Shown in pieces: positions 23,279 through 30,438 of a DNA stretch of 31,141 nt. Under the pieces are notes generated by a model that was not told the origin of the DNA, did not search any database, and worked only from the letters and a program-made list of their open reading frames with translations. Source of the stretch: an uncultured Moraxella sp. (GTDB lineage Bacteria > Pseudomonadota > Gammaproteobacteria > Pseudomonadales > Moraxellaceae); contig CALTTC010000023.1 in the NCBI GenBank assembly GCA_943908425.1, positions 1 to 31,141 on the forward strand, given 5' to 3'. The first letter of the stretch is position 1. Each line of letters begins with the position of its first letter. The translations under genes were made by a program, and so were the position numbers.

Positions 23279-23848
23279 TTAAGCTTTGGGTAAAGTGACA
23301 CCCACCTGCCCTTGATACTTGCCACCACGGTCTTTATAAGAGGTTTGGCAGACCTCATCACTTTGAAAAAAAAGCATTTGTGCCACGCCTTCACCGGCAT
23401 AAATACGCGCTGGCAAATTGGTGGTGTTGCTAAATTCCAAGGTAACATGCCCCTCCCACTCAGGCTCTAGTGGCGTTACATTGACGATAATGCCACAGCG
23501 GGCATAGGTGGATTTGCCAAGGCAGATGGTGAGCACATCGCGAGGGATTTTAAAATACTCCATCGTGCGCGCTAAAGCAAAGGAATTTGGCGGAATAATA
23601 CACTCATCGCCAACAATATCAATAAAGCTATTATCAGCAAAATTTTTGGGATCAACAATCGCGGAATAGACGTTAGTGAATACCTTAAACTCACGCGCAC
23701 AACGTACGTCATAACCATAGCTTGAAGTGCCATAACTGATGAGCTTTTGTCCATCAAGCCCTGTGCGTACCTGCTTAGGTTCAAACGGGGAAATCATGTC
23801 ATAATCATTTGCCATTTGGCGAATCCAGCGGTCGGATTTAATTGTCAT
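23279..23848 (-). CDS. dcd: dCTP deaminase Dcd
   Basis: Dcd converts dCTP to dUTP, the main source of dUMP for dTMP synthesis in gammaproteobacteria. The 189-residue protein matches the trimeric dUTPase-like fold: SYGTSSYGYDVR (38-49), PPNSFALARTMEYFKIP (86-102), GKSTYARCGI with S113, VTPLEPEWEGHVTLEFSN with the catalytic glutamate E138, and a C-terminal SYKDRGGKYQGQ lid. Length is typical. It follows the TerD-family gene by 37 bases on the same strand. Confidence 0.95.
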   Translation of the reverse strand: MTIKSDRWIRQMANDYDMISPFEPKQVRTGLDGQKLISYGTSSYGYDVRCAREFKVFTNVYSAIVDPKNFADNSFIDIVGDECIIPPNSFALARTMEYFKIPRDVLTICLGKSTYARCGIIVNVTPLEPEWEGHVTLEFSNTTNLPARIYAGEGVAQMLFFQSDEVCQTSYKDRGGKYQGQVGVTLPKA

Positions 23849-23885
23849 CGTGTTCTCTTATTAATTATTTGCGCCAAAACGCTAA

Positions 23886-24536
23886 TTAGTCGCCAAGCCC
23901 ATGCCATTTTTTGGCGATTTCGGCGGAGTTTTTGGCTTTGACGGCACTCATCGGCGCGGACACTCGCCAATCGCCATCGCGCATTTTCACAAATTGCCAC
24001 GCACAGACCCCAGTAACGCCCTCCTCAAAGCTTGCAAACGGCGTTTCGTGAATAAGCTTGCCTTCATTGTCTGATAAATAAATATTACCAAAGGGTGCTA
24101 AATTTAAATCTTGCAAATTATGCGAATGCACAAAAACCGCCAAACGACTCACCTGTTCATCAAGCTCCCAAATACGAATAGACAGACTCTCCTCCACCAT
24201 ACTTGGACGATACGCCTTGTTCATGCCAATAAAGGTATCGCCGTGATGACGCACAGACTCGTACAGACTGCGCACCTTGCCATACCATACCACCTCTAGC
24301 AACTCACCTTTATCGTTATACAACCCACAAGACAAGTCAATGTCCATCGGCACAGGACTGTCGTCGCCAATTTTGGGAAGCTTAGCAAGCCATTTTTGTA
24401 GCCCCATTTTGGGCAACTCTAATGGCTGATGCGCGCTTTTTACCACCAGCTGATTGCCGATAATGGGGAGCTCAGAGAGCATTCGGGATTCAAAATGCAC
24501 CGCCAAAGGGGCGTGATAGGTAAGCACTTCTGACAT
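23886..24536 (-). CDS. TerD-family stress protein
   Basis: A 216-residue protein with the TerD fold pattern: DIDLSCGLYNDKGELLEVVW (strand pair with internal D-x-D), GKVRSLYESVRHHGDTFIG, LSIRIWELDEQVSRLAVFVH and FVKMRDGDWRVSA near the end. TerD proteins of tellurite and stress operons bind calcium; the usual acidic calcium-binding motif (D-x-D-x-DG type) is not clear here, so this is a divergent member. No other ter genes are nearby. It lies between hpt and dcd on the same strand. The ATG at 24536 is preferred to a TTG at 24554. Its role is unknown. Confidence 0.7.
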   Translation of the reverse strand: MSEVLTYHAPLAVHFESRMLSELPIIGNQLVVKSAHQPLELPKMGLQKWLAKLPKIGDDSPVPMDIDLSCGLYNDKGELLEVVWYGKVRSLYESVRHHGDTFIGMNKAYRPSMVEESLSIRIWELDEQVSRLAVFVHSHNLQDLNLAPFGNIYLSDNEGKLIHETPFASFEEGVTGVCAWQFVKMRDGDWRVSAPMSAVKAKNSAEIAKKWHGLGD

Positions 24537-24621
24537 AGTCGCTCTGATTGACAAAAAAGGGTAGTTTAACTAAATTAAAACAAAAATCAATGGGCAAACT
24601 GTATGGCTTTTGTTGTGGGTA

Positions 24622-25161
24622 TTAACTTAAGCCAATCTCGCCAATATAAGGCAAATGGCGGTATTGTTGGTCATAGTCCAAGCCATAACCGACAATGAAT
24701 TTATCTTCTACTTCAAAGCCCAAAAACTTCACCGCAATGTCAATCTCACGCCGTGAAGGCTTACTCACTAAAGTACAAATTTCTATAGAATTGGGTTGAC
24801 GCGTCGCCAAAATCTCCACCACTTTGGCTAAAGTGCGCCCAGAATCGATAATATCTTCAACAATCAATACATCTTTACCACAAATATTGCTGTCTAAATC
24901 TTTTAAAATCTTGACCTCACCGCCCGTCGTCCCTGCTCCATAACTGGAAACTGTCATAAAATCCAGCTCATGTGGGCGCTGAATCTGCCGACACAAATCT
25001 GCCATAAAGATAATAGAACCACGCAACAGCCCAACAAGTACTAGCCCACAGCGATGCTCGCTATAATGTGCCTCAATATCTGCCCCCAACGCCTGTACAC
25101 GGCGGGCGATGGTCTGCTCATCAATCATCGTACTTGCAGTCAAAAAAGCTTGCTCAGTCAT
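24622..25161 (-). CDS. hpt: Hypoxanthine phosphoribosyltransferase
   Basis: Hpt salvages hypoxanthine (and guanine) with PRPP to IMP/GMP. The 179-residue protein has VLVGLLRGSIIFMADL (41-56), the flexible loop MTVSSYGAGTTGG (69-81), the PRPP motif VLIVEDIIDSGRTL (98-111) and the base-contact segment KFIVGYGLDYDQQYRHLPYI near the C-terminus. All are standard for the type I phosphoribosyltransferases of this group. AAGG lies 7 bases before the ATG. Confidence 0.94.
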   Translation of the reverse strand: MTEQAFLTASTMIDEQTIARRVQALGADIEAHYSEHRCGLVLVGLLRGSIIFMADLCRQIQRPHELDFMTVSSYGAGTTGGEVKILKDLDSNICGKDVLIVEDIIDSGRTLAKVVEILATRQPNSIEICTLVSKPSRREIDIAVKFLGFEVEDKFIVGYGLDYDQQYRHLPYIGEIGLS

Positions 25162-25250
25162 GGCACTGCCTTATCAATAACAAAGGCTTATTGTAACAAA
25201 ATTTATCCAAAAATCCCACTGTTAAATGCTATTTTATGGCAAATTTATTC

Positions 25251-26381
25251 TCAATCTCTTGGCAAGACTAAAGTCTGGGCGTCTTGCGACTGCTCATCTA
25301 ACAAAAGTTGCATGTGCGGATAAGGGGCGTTTAGTCCTTCGCTGTCTAGACTTTTTTTGATTTTTTCAACAAGTTTTTCTTTAATCACTGGCAGGCGGGC
25401 AACGGCAGCGGGCGATAACCAAAATCTGACAATAAGCACGATGCCATATTCGCCGACACTATCAATCGTCACCCCCGACAATGGGTGTGGCAGGACGTTT
25501 TCATCCGCCTTTAACACCGCCAAAATAAGACTGCGCGCCATATCTACATCTGCATTTAGCCCAATACGCACCTTGACGTTAAAGCGGATAAAAGTCTTGG
25601 AGGTAAGATTGACCACCTCGTTGGAGGCGACCGCCGAATTGGGGAAAATCACCACAATATTATCACGGTTTAGAATATGCGTGGTGCGTAGGGTAATTTT
25701 GACCACTCGCCCCTCCTGCCCCGCGACCTGCACCCAATCGCCCACCTGAAAGGACTGCTCAATCAAAATCGTAATCCCAGCAATGAAGTTGGCAAGCGTA
25801 CTTTGGGCAGCAAAACCCACGGCTAAGCCCACAATCCCTAGACCCGCCACCAAAGAGACGATATCAAAGCCAAACTGCGCCAAGATAGTACCACTTGCCA
25901 GTACCAAAATCAGCACCAGCATTAGGTTGCGTACCAATTGTTCAATGGATTCATTGATGTCGTATTGGCGCAAAAGCCACGCCACCACCTGCCCATTCAT
26001 CGACAAGGCGACATAATAAATCCCCGCCCAGACACTCGCCTTTGCCACGGCTTTTACTGTTGCTGTATACGCCCCCACTTGGGTCATCACCGCAAGCAAG
26101 CAAGCAATAAAACAAAAATAGCGCAAGACTTGGCGGATAATGCGGATATGGCGCACCGACAGTGGCAAAAACCGTCGTGAATGCTTCGTAATATACACAA
26201 GCACCCAATACCAAAATAAAATAAATACCAGTAAAATAATAATCTTGATAATAATGCTCGCCACATGCAAGCCGCGATTTGCCCAGTCAAAGGTCTGATC
26301 CTCAAGCGACCCACCCAGCGCCAAATACACAGTCTGATACAAATCCTGCAAGATTTTTTGAAAAAACGTGACGATGTCCAC
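25251..26381 (-). CDS. Small-conductance mechanosensitive channel, MscS family
   Basis: MscS channels open under membrane tension and release solutes on osmotic downshock. The 376-residue protein has an amphipathic N-terminal part, membrane segments at about 42-64, 86-103, 112-130 and 150-168, the pore-lining helix with small residues (VAGLGIVGLAVGFAAQS, 178-194) and the beta domain with VGDWVQVAGQEGRVVKITLR, IFPNSAVAS and a C-terminal alpha-beta domain. The gene begins with GTG at 26381, with AGG 6 bases upstream; no ATG occurs near the N-terminus. It is divergent from lysO. Confidence 0.9.
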   Translation of the reverse strand: MDIVTFFQKILQDLYQTVYLALGGSLEDQTFDWANRGLHVASIIIKIIILLVFILFWYWVLVYITKHSRRFLPLSVRHIRIIRQVLRYFCFIACLLAVMTQVGAYTATVKAVAKASVWAGIYYVALSMNGQVVAWLLRQYDINESIEQLVRNLMLVLILVLASGTILAQFGFDIVSLVAGLGIVGLAVGFAAQSTLANFIAGITILIEQSFQVGDWVQVAGQEGRVVKITLRTTHILNRDNIVVIFPNSAVASNEVVNLTSKTFIRFNVKVRIGLNADVDMARSLILAVLKADENVLPHPLSGVTIDSVGEYGIVLIVRFWLSPAAVARLPVIKEKLVEKIKKSLDSEGLNAPYPHMQLLLDEQSQDAQTLVLPRD

Positions 26382-26391
26382 CTAAAGCCTA

Positions 26392-26459
26392 CACTATAAA
26401 TTAGCCAAGCGCTATTGTAGCAAATTTATGCGTGCAAATTTGATAATTTATAGTATGAT
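26392..26459. promoter_or_regulatory. Mirrored divergent promoters of mscS-type gene and lysO
   Basis: CTATAAATTA (26394-26403) and TAATTTATAG (26444-26453) are perfect inverted repeats 40 bases apart. Each arm carries a -10-like TATAGT pointing outward, toward the GTG of the channel gene on one side and the ATG of lysO on the other (TATAGT or TATGAT at 26449-26459). Confidence 0.5.
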
Positions 26460-26491
26460 AACTTTACCGCCTTCGCTAGTTGTGTCATGTT

Positions 26492-27403
26492 ATGCCAAGC
26501 ACCCTTTTACTCATTTTATTGCCGATGTTTATAGGCTTTGCCTTACCCAAAAACGTGCGCCTTAATAAAATCACCAATCAGCTACTTAATTACATTGTTT
26601 TTGCGATTTTATTATTAATTGGTATAGAACTTGCCGCCATTGATGAATTGCATGCCACTTTACTTGCCATTGTTCGCTACTTACTACCACTGCTAGGACT
26701 CACCTTAGGTTTTGGCTTATTAAGCCTTGTGCTTTATGACAACTATCTGTACCACAAAAGTAGCGCCAATAGTAGCGGTACATTAAATCATGGTGCACAA
26801 ACAGGCTGGCAAGCTGGGGTATTGCAACTGGGATTACTTGGCGTCGGGGTTATTATTGGGCAAGTCACTGGCTACACCCCACCGGATAATGCGACAACCG
26901 TGCTTCTCATGGGGCTACTATTAGCAGTCGGTATTGTTCTAAAAAATAGCGATGTCTCCATACGCCGTGCCTTGATTAATAAGCACGGTCTACAGCTTAC
27001 CGTTATTTTTACTGGTGCTACCTTGCTCGGCGGGGCGTTTTTTGCATGGTGGCATCATTTGCCTATATGGCATGGGCTAGCGCTGGCAGCAGGCTTTGGT
27101 TGGTATTCACTGTCAGCAACGATTATTACCGATGCCTATGGGGCACTGTGGGGCAGTGTCGCTTTATTGAATGATTTATCACGGGAGATTTTGGCGCTAC
27201 TGCTCATTCCCTATCTGGGTCGGCACACGCCGTCAGCAGCGATTGGTTTGGCGGGGGTGACGGGGCTGGATTTCACGTTACCAACATTACAACGCACCCT
27301 TGGCGTACATTATCTGCCAACGATTGTCAGCTTTGGATTATTGACCAACATAATAGCACCAATATTGCTGGTGCTATTTGCAACGCTTGGTCAATCAGCT
27401 TAG
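26492..27403 (+). CDS. lysO: LysO-family L-lysine exporter
   Basis: LysO (formerly YbjE, DUF340) exports lysine across the inner membrane. The 303-residue protein is strongly hydrophobic with about eight membrane segments and shows the family blocks LLMGLLLAVGIVLKNSDVSI, AAGFGWYSLSATIITDAYG, ALLNDLSREILALLLIPYLG and GLDFTLPTLQR. A roughly 30-residue soluble loop (YHKSSANSSGTLNHGAQTGW) lies between the N- and C-terminal parts. The ATG at 26492 is preferred to a TTG four codons upstream. Its stop overlaps the stop of the convergent secreted-protein gene by 4 bases. Substrate is inferred from the family. Confidence 0.85.
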   Translation: MPSTLLLILLPMFIGFALPKNVRLNKITNQLLNYIVFAILLLIGIELAAIDELHATLLAIVRYLLPLLGLTLGFGLLSLVLYDNYLYHKSSANSSGTLNHGAQTGWQAGVLQLGLLGVGVIIGQVTGYTPPDNATTVLLMGLLLAVGIVLKNSDVSIRRALINKHGLQLTVIFTGATLLGGAFFAWWHHLPIWHGLALAAGFGWYSLSATIITDAYGALWGSVALLNDLSREILALLLIPYLGRHTPSAAIGLAGVTGLDFTLPTLQRTLGVHYLPTIVSFGLLTNIIAPILLVLFATLGQSA

Positions 27404-27936
27404 TACAAGTTGTTGGTGGCAACGCTATAAGTAGGCATGGTTGGCATCATTGGCGCTTGGTTGGTCTGTCCTTTAGGGAGCAAGCTTTCGCGCACGCTTT
27501 CTTGATGGAGATTGATATATAGGCGCTGATACCATGGTAGATTCTCAAAGGCGGCTTTATCCGCGAGTGCTGCTTTGGCTTTTCTGTTAATCAGATTACT
27601 TTGGATAAAGTAAATTTTACGTGTATCGCTGGCGACAACTTGTCCGCTATCGTTGCGTAACTGGGCGGTAATAATGTGCTCGCCTGCGCCATAATCCACA
27701 CTTGGTAGTGCCACGCTGTTGGCATAAGCCGCCGCCCCTGAGCTTAATACCTTGCCATCCACACTAATGTTTAGCGTATAATAGTTGGGTGGCGTGGGCT
27801 TGACGGCAACTTTTATTTGCGCGGTCTCGGCAGGACGCTGATAGGCACGGTCAGCGCTCGGCTCGGTAATGGTCACATCATAAGCAAATGCCGAAACGCT
27901 AAAGAGTGCTGCGGCTAACAATATGGCTTTCATCAT
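27400..27936 (-). CDS. Secreted protein of unknown function next to glnA
   Basis: A 178-residue protein with a signal peptide (MMKAILLAAALFSVSAFA, cleavage before YDVTI) and a beta-rich mature part that reads like an immunoglobulin-type domain: TITEPSADRAYQRPAETAQI, YTLNISVDGKVLSSG, GEHIITAQLRNDSGQVVASD, ending by residue 111. A polar C-terminal part with a short helix (NLPWYQRLYINLHQ) follows. I do not recognise a named family. It lies downstream of glnA on the same strand but behind a terminator; exported proteins of unknown role (for example DUF4124) sit beside glnA in related bacteria, although the DUF4124 motif is absent here. AGGA precedes the tandem ATGATG. Confidence 0.7.
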   Translation of the reverse strand: MMKAILLAAALFSVSAFAYDVTITEPSADRAYQRPAETAQIKVAVKPTPPNYYTLNISVDGKVLSSGAAAYANSVALPSVDYGAGEHIITAQLRNDSGQVVASDTRKIYFIQSNLINRKAKAALADKAAFENLPWYQRLYINLHQESVRESLLPKGQTNQAPMMPTMPTYSVATNNLY

Positions 27937-27982
27937 TTTTTCCTAGTTTATCAATATCATCTCTAGCATAACAAATTTTGTC

Positions 27983-28017
27983 AAAAAAACAAGCTAAAAA
28001 TTATTCTAGCTTGTTTT
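27983..28017 (-). terminator. Rho-independent terminator of glnA
   Basis: AAAACAAGCTA (27986-27996) pairs perfectly with TAGCTTGTTTT (28007-28017); on the minus strand the stem is followed by a run of seven T. It lies about 30 bases after the glnA stop. Confidence 0.9.
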
Positions 28018-28048
28018 ATTTGTGTGTTTTACGACAACCTATCAGTAG

Positions 28049-29458
28049 TTATACTTGATAATACAACTCCAGCTCCAAGGGGTGTACTGCCTCGTTTAGG
28101 CGTTGTACTTCTTGCATTTTTAGGTCAATATAAGCGTCAATCATAGCTTGACTAAAGACCTCGCCCTTTAACAAAAAGTCGTGGTCGGCACGCAAAGCAT
28201 TCAACGCCACCTCTAGGTTTTCGGCAACTGTTGGAATATTTATCTCTTCTTCTGGCGGTAAATCGTACAGATTTTTATCGGCAGCATCGCCGGGGTGATA
28301 TTTATTTTGAATGCCATCTAATCCTGCCATCAGTAGTGCCGCAAAGGCTAAATAAGGGTTGGCGGAAGGGTCAGGAAAACGTGCCTCAATACGTACCGCT
28401 TTGACGCTAGCAACATGTGGAATGCGAATCGATGCCGAGCGGTTGGAGGCAGAATAAGCAAGCTTAATCGGTGCTTCATAATGGGGAACTAGGCGCTTGT
28501 AGCTATTGATGGTAGGATTAGTGATAGCGTTTAATGCACGCGCGTGCTTAATGATACCGCCAATAAAATACAATGCCTCAGTGGATAAGCCAGCGTATTC
28601 ATCGCCTGCAAAAATATTTTTGCCATCTTTACTTAAAGAAATATTAACGTGCATGCCAGAGCCATTGTCGCCCACAAGCGGTTTGGGCATAAACGTCGCG
28701 GTCTTACCAAATTGATGGGCAACATTTTTGACAATGTATTTAAATTGCTGAATTTCATCCGCTTTTTTGACCAAAGTATTAAACGACACCCCAATCTCTA
28801 ACTGGCAACTAGCCACCTCATGGTGGTGCACTTCAATGCGGTTATCACCCATGACCTCGGCAACTTTTTCGCACATCAAGGTACGCATATCGTGATAGCC
28901 ATCGGCGGGCGGTAGCATAGCATATGCCCCCTTGACACTTGGGCGGTAGGCAGCGTTATTGTAGCTATAGGCGGTGTCCGTTGCCCACGCCGCGTATTCA
29001 GCGGTGATTTTAGACATAGCGCCTGCCATATCGGTTTTGTATTTAACATCGTCAAACACAAAAAACTCCGGCTCAGGACCAAAAAATGCCGTATCGCCAA
29101 TGCCTGTGGACTGCAAATAAACTTCGGCACGGCGGGCAATAGAACGGGGGTCCTTGTCATAGCCTTGCAAGGTAGATGGCTCAATGATATCACAATGCAC
29201 CGCAATGGTTGGCACATCAAAAAACGGATCTAAATAAGCAGAATCAACGTCCGGCAACAAAATCATATCCGATGCCTCAATGCCTTTCCAGCCTGCTACC
29301 GACGAACCATCAAACATCTTACCGTCTTCTAGGGTGTCTTCATCAATGCTGTGTGCCGGAAACGTAAGGCGTAACTCTTTACCCTTGGTATCCGTAAAAC
29401 GAAAATCCACCCATTTGGCATTCGTGGTTGCGATTAAATCAAAGAGTTTATTTGCCAT
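28049..29458 (-). CDS. glnA: Glutamine synthetase, type I
   Basis: GlnA joins ammonia and glutamate to glutamine as a dodecamer. The 469-residue protein shows the type I-beta features: MFDGSSVAGW (48-57), FFGPEPEFFVF (125-135), NRIEVHHHEVASCQLEIG (206-223), GSGMHVNISL (266-275), NSYKRLVP (318-325), RIEARFPDPSANPYL (356-370) and the adenylylation tyrosine Y398 in NLYDLPPEEE. The tyrosine implies control by GlnE-type adenylyltransferase. No NtrC or sigma-54 promoter motif was found in the 72-base upstream spacer; a TATACT-like -10 is there. ntrB/ntrC do not follow. Confidence 0.97.
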   Translation of the reverse strand: MANKLFDLIATTNAKWVDFRFTDTKGKELRLTFPAHSIDEDTLEDGKMFDGSSVAGWKGIEASDMILLPDVDSAYLDPFFDVPTIAVHCDIIEPSTLQGYDKDPRSIARRAEVYLQSTGIGDTAFFGPEPEFFVFDDVKYKTDMAGAMSKITAEYAAWATDTAYSYNNAAYRPSVKGAYAMLPPADGYHDMRTLMCEKVAEVMGDNRIEVHHHEVASCQLEIGVSFNTLVKKADEIQQFKYIVKNVAHQFGKTATFMPKPLVGDNGSGMHVNISLSKDGKNIFAGDEYAGLSTEALYFIGGIIKHARALNAITNPTINSYKRLVPHYEAPIKLAYSASNRSASIRIPHVASVKAVRIEARFPDPSANPYLAFAALLMAGLDGIQNKYHPGDAADKNLYDLPPEEEINIPTVAENLEVALNALRADHDFLLKGEVFSQAMIDAYIDLKMQEVQRLNEAVHPLELELYYQV

Positions 29459-29530
29459 AGTCAGCTCTGTCTACAAAAAGGCATAGTATAAAGGAAATTT
29501 TGCCTAAATTACAACATAAATTATAACAAA

Positions 29531-29821
29531 TCAATCAGGAGGCGGTAAGCGTTTCTCATCGGGGCACAGCCCAAAATAAAACACCACCGTACCCACAAGA
29601 CTATTAACCACAATGTACGCCATATCAGGACTTGCATGCCCCAAAACAAAACGCCCAAGCAAATAAGAAACCATCAGCATTACAACAAAACAAATAGCCG
29701 TAAGTCCAAATGCGAACGGCGAATGGCGCGGTAGAGCTTTGGGTTTCAATACTTTGTAATAAATAGCAAATCCTGCCCCATAAAGCAGTGCGCCAAGCAA
29801 TAAATAACCGGCAAAATTCAT
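29531..29821 (-). CDS. Small three-helix membrane protein
   Basis: A 96-residue protein with three predicted membrane segments: about 4-23 (GYLLLGALLYGAGFAIYYKV), 36-56 (PFAFGLTAICFVVMLMVSYL region) and 67-83 (MAYIVVNSLVGTVVFYF). The C-terminal tail is DEKRLPPPD. Its start overlaps the stop of the upstream lipoprotein gene (ATGA), so the two form a pair and may work together at the envelope. No family recognised. Confidence 0.7.
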   Translation of the reverse strand: MNFAGYLLLGALLYGAGFAIYYKVLKPKALPRHSPFAFGLTAICFVVMLMVSYLLGRFVLGHASPDMAYIVVNSLVGTVVFYFGLCPDEKRLPPPD

Positions 29822-30342
29822 TGGGCAACCCCCTTACCGTGAATGCTTGCTAGCGCCGCATCATCTGGGGTTAAATTCAGTGGTTCGCTATCGCAAGCAA
29901 CCTTATAAATAGTGTTCGTTGCACCAAATAAATTCACCACATAAGGGCTGTCTAACGCAGGATTTAAAGCCGCGGCACTCGTGAGCTGTGATATCAATAA
30001 AATACCATCATGGCGCACGATACTTGTGGCAATATCGCTTTTATTTAAGCCAATGGCATTAACCTTATAAGCCTGCCAAGCGGTGTCATTATCGGTTAAT
30101 ATCAAGGCTTCGGGCTTATCCCAACTGCCGTCCGCTTCTTTCATTTGCATTGCCCACGCGTCAGCATTGGGAGTGATTTTGATTTGTGCTGGCACGTTTT
30201 TTTCAATGCTAAAACAGCCAGTAAAATCAGCCTTGCTTGATGGTGATGACGTACTAACCGCCTTGTCACAAGCAACCATACTAATACCACACGCCATTAA
30301 GAGCACAAAAAAGCGATAGACTTTATTATTTATAAACATCAT
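29818..30342 (-). CDS. Lipoprotein of unknown function
   Basis: Starting at 30342 the protein has 174 residues with a lipoprotein signal: FFVLLMACGISMVACDKA, where VAC is the lipobox and the following Asp suggests inner-membrane retention by the usual +2 rule. The mature part has FTGCFSIEKNVPAQIKI and a beta-strand-rich body with no known motif; a second Cys pair (TGCFS, VACDS) could form a disulfide. The start at 30342 is chosen because an extended -10 element at 30369-30377 lies inside the longer reading frame that begins at 30378, so that frame cannot be the full transcript start. It overlaps the following membrane-protein gene by 4 bases. Confidence 0.75.
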   Translation of the reverse strand: MMFINNKVYRFFVLLMACGISMVACDKAVSTSSPSSKADFTGCFSIEKNVPAQIKITPNADAWAMQMKEADGSWDKPEALILTDNDTAWQAYKVNAIGLNKSDIATSIVRHDGILLISQLTSAAALNPALDSPYVVNLFGATNTIYKVACDSEPLNLTPDDAALASIHGKGVAQ

Positions 30343-30368
30343 TTTGCCAATGACCAAAAATACCCAAG

Positions 30369-30410
30369 ATTGTAGCATAAAAAGCGATAAAGCAGAATTT
30401 ATGCTATAAT
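30369..30410. promoter_or_regulatory. Interlocked divergent extended -10 promoters
   Basis: Plus strand: TGC then TATAAT (30402-30410), 28 bases before the rnhA start. Minus strand: TGC then TACAAT (30369-30377), 26 bases before the lipoprotein start. The shared parts, TAGCATAA (30373-30380) and TTATGCTA (30399-30406), are a perfect inverted repeat. Each promoter's -35 region lies inside the other's path, so polymerases would compete. Confidence 0.65.
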
Positions 30411-30438
30411 TTTTGTTCTATATGACAGGATAACAATA

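Noticed and set aside
26382..26491. Lysine riboswitch before lysO
   Set aside because: The 110-base spacer is too short and lacks the multi-helix pattern of a lysine riboswitch.
29459..29530. Sigma-54 promoter of glnA
   Set aside because: No GG-N10-GC pattern was found; a -10-like TATACT is present instead.
30343..30378. Longer N-terminus for the lipoprotein
   Set aside because: It would start at or before the extended -10 element at 30369-30377 and would bury the lipoprotein signal.
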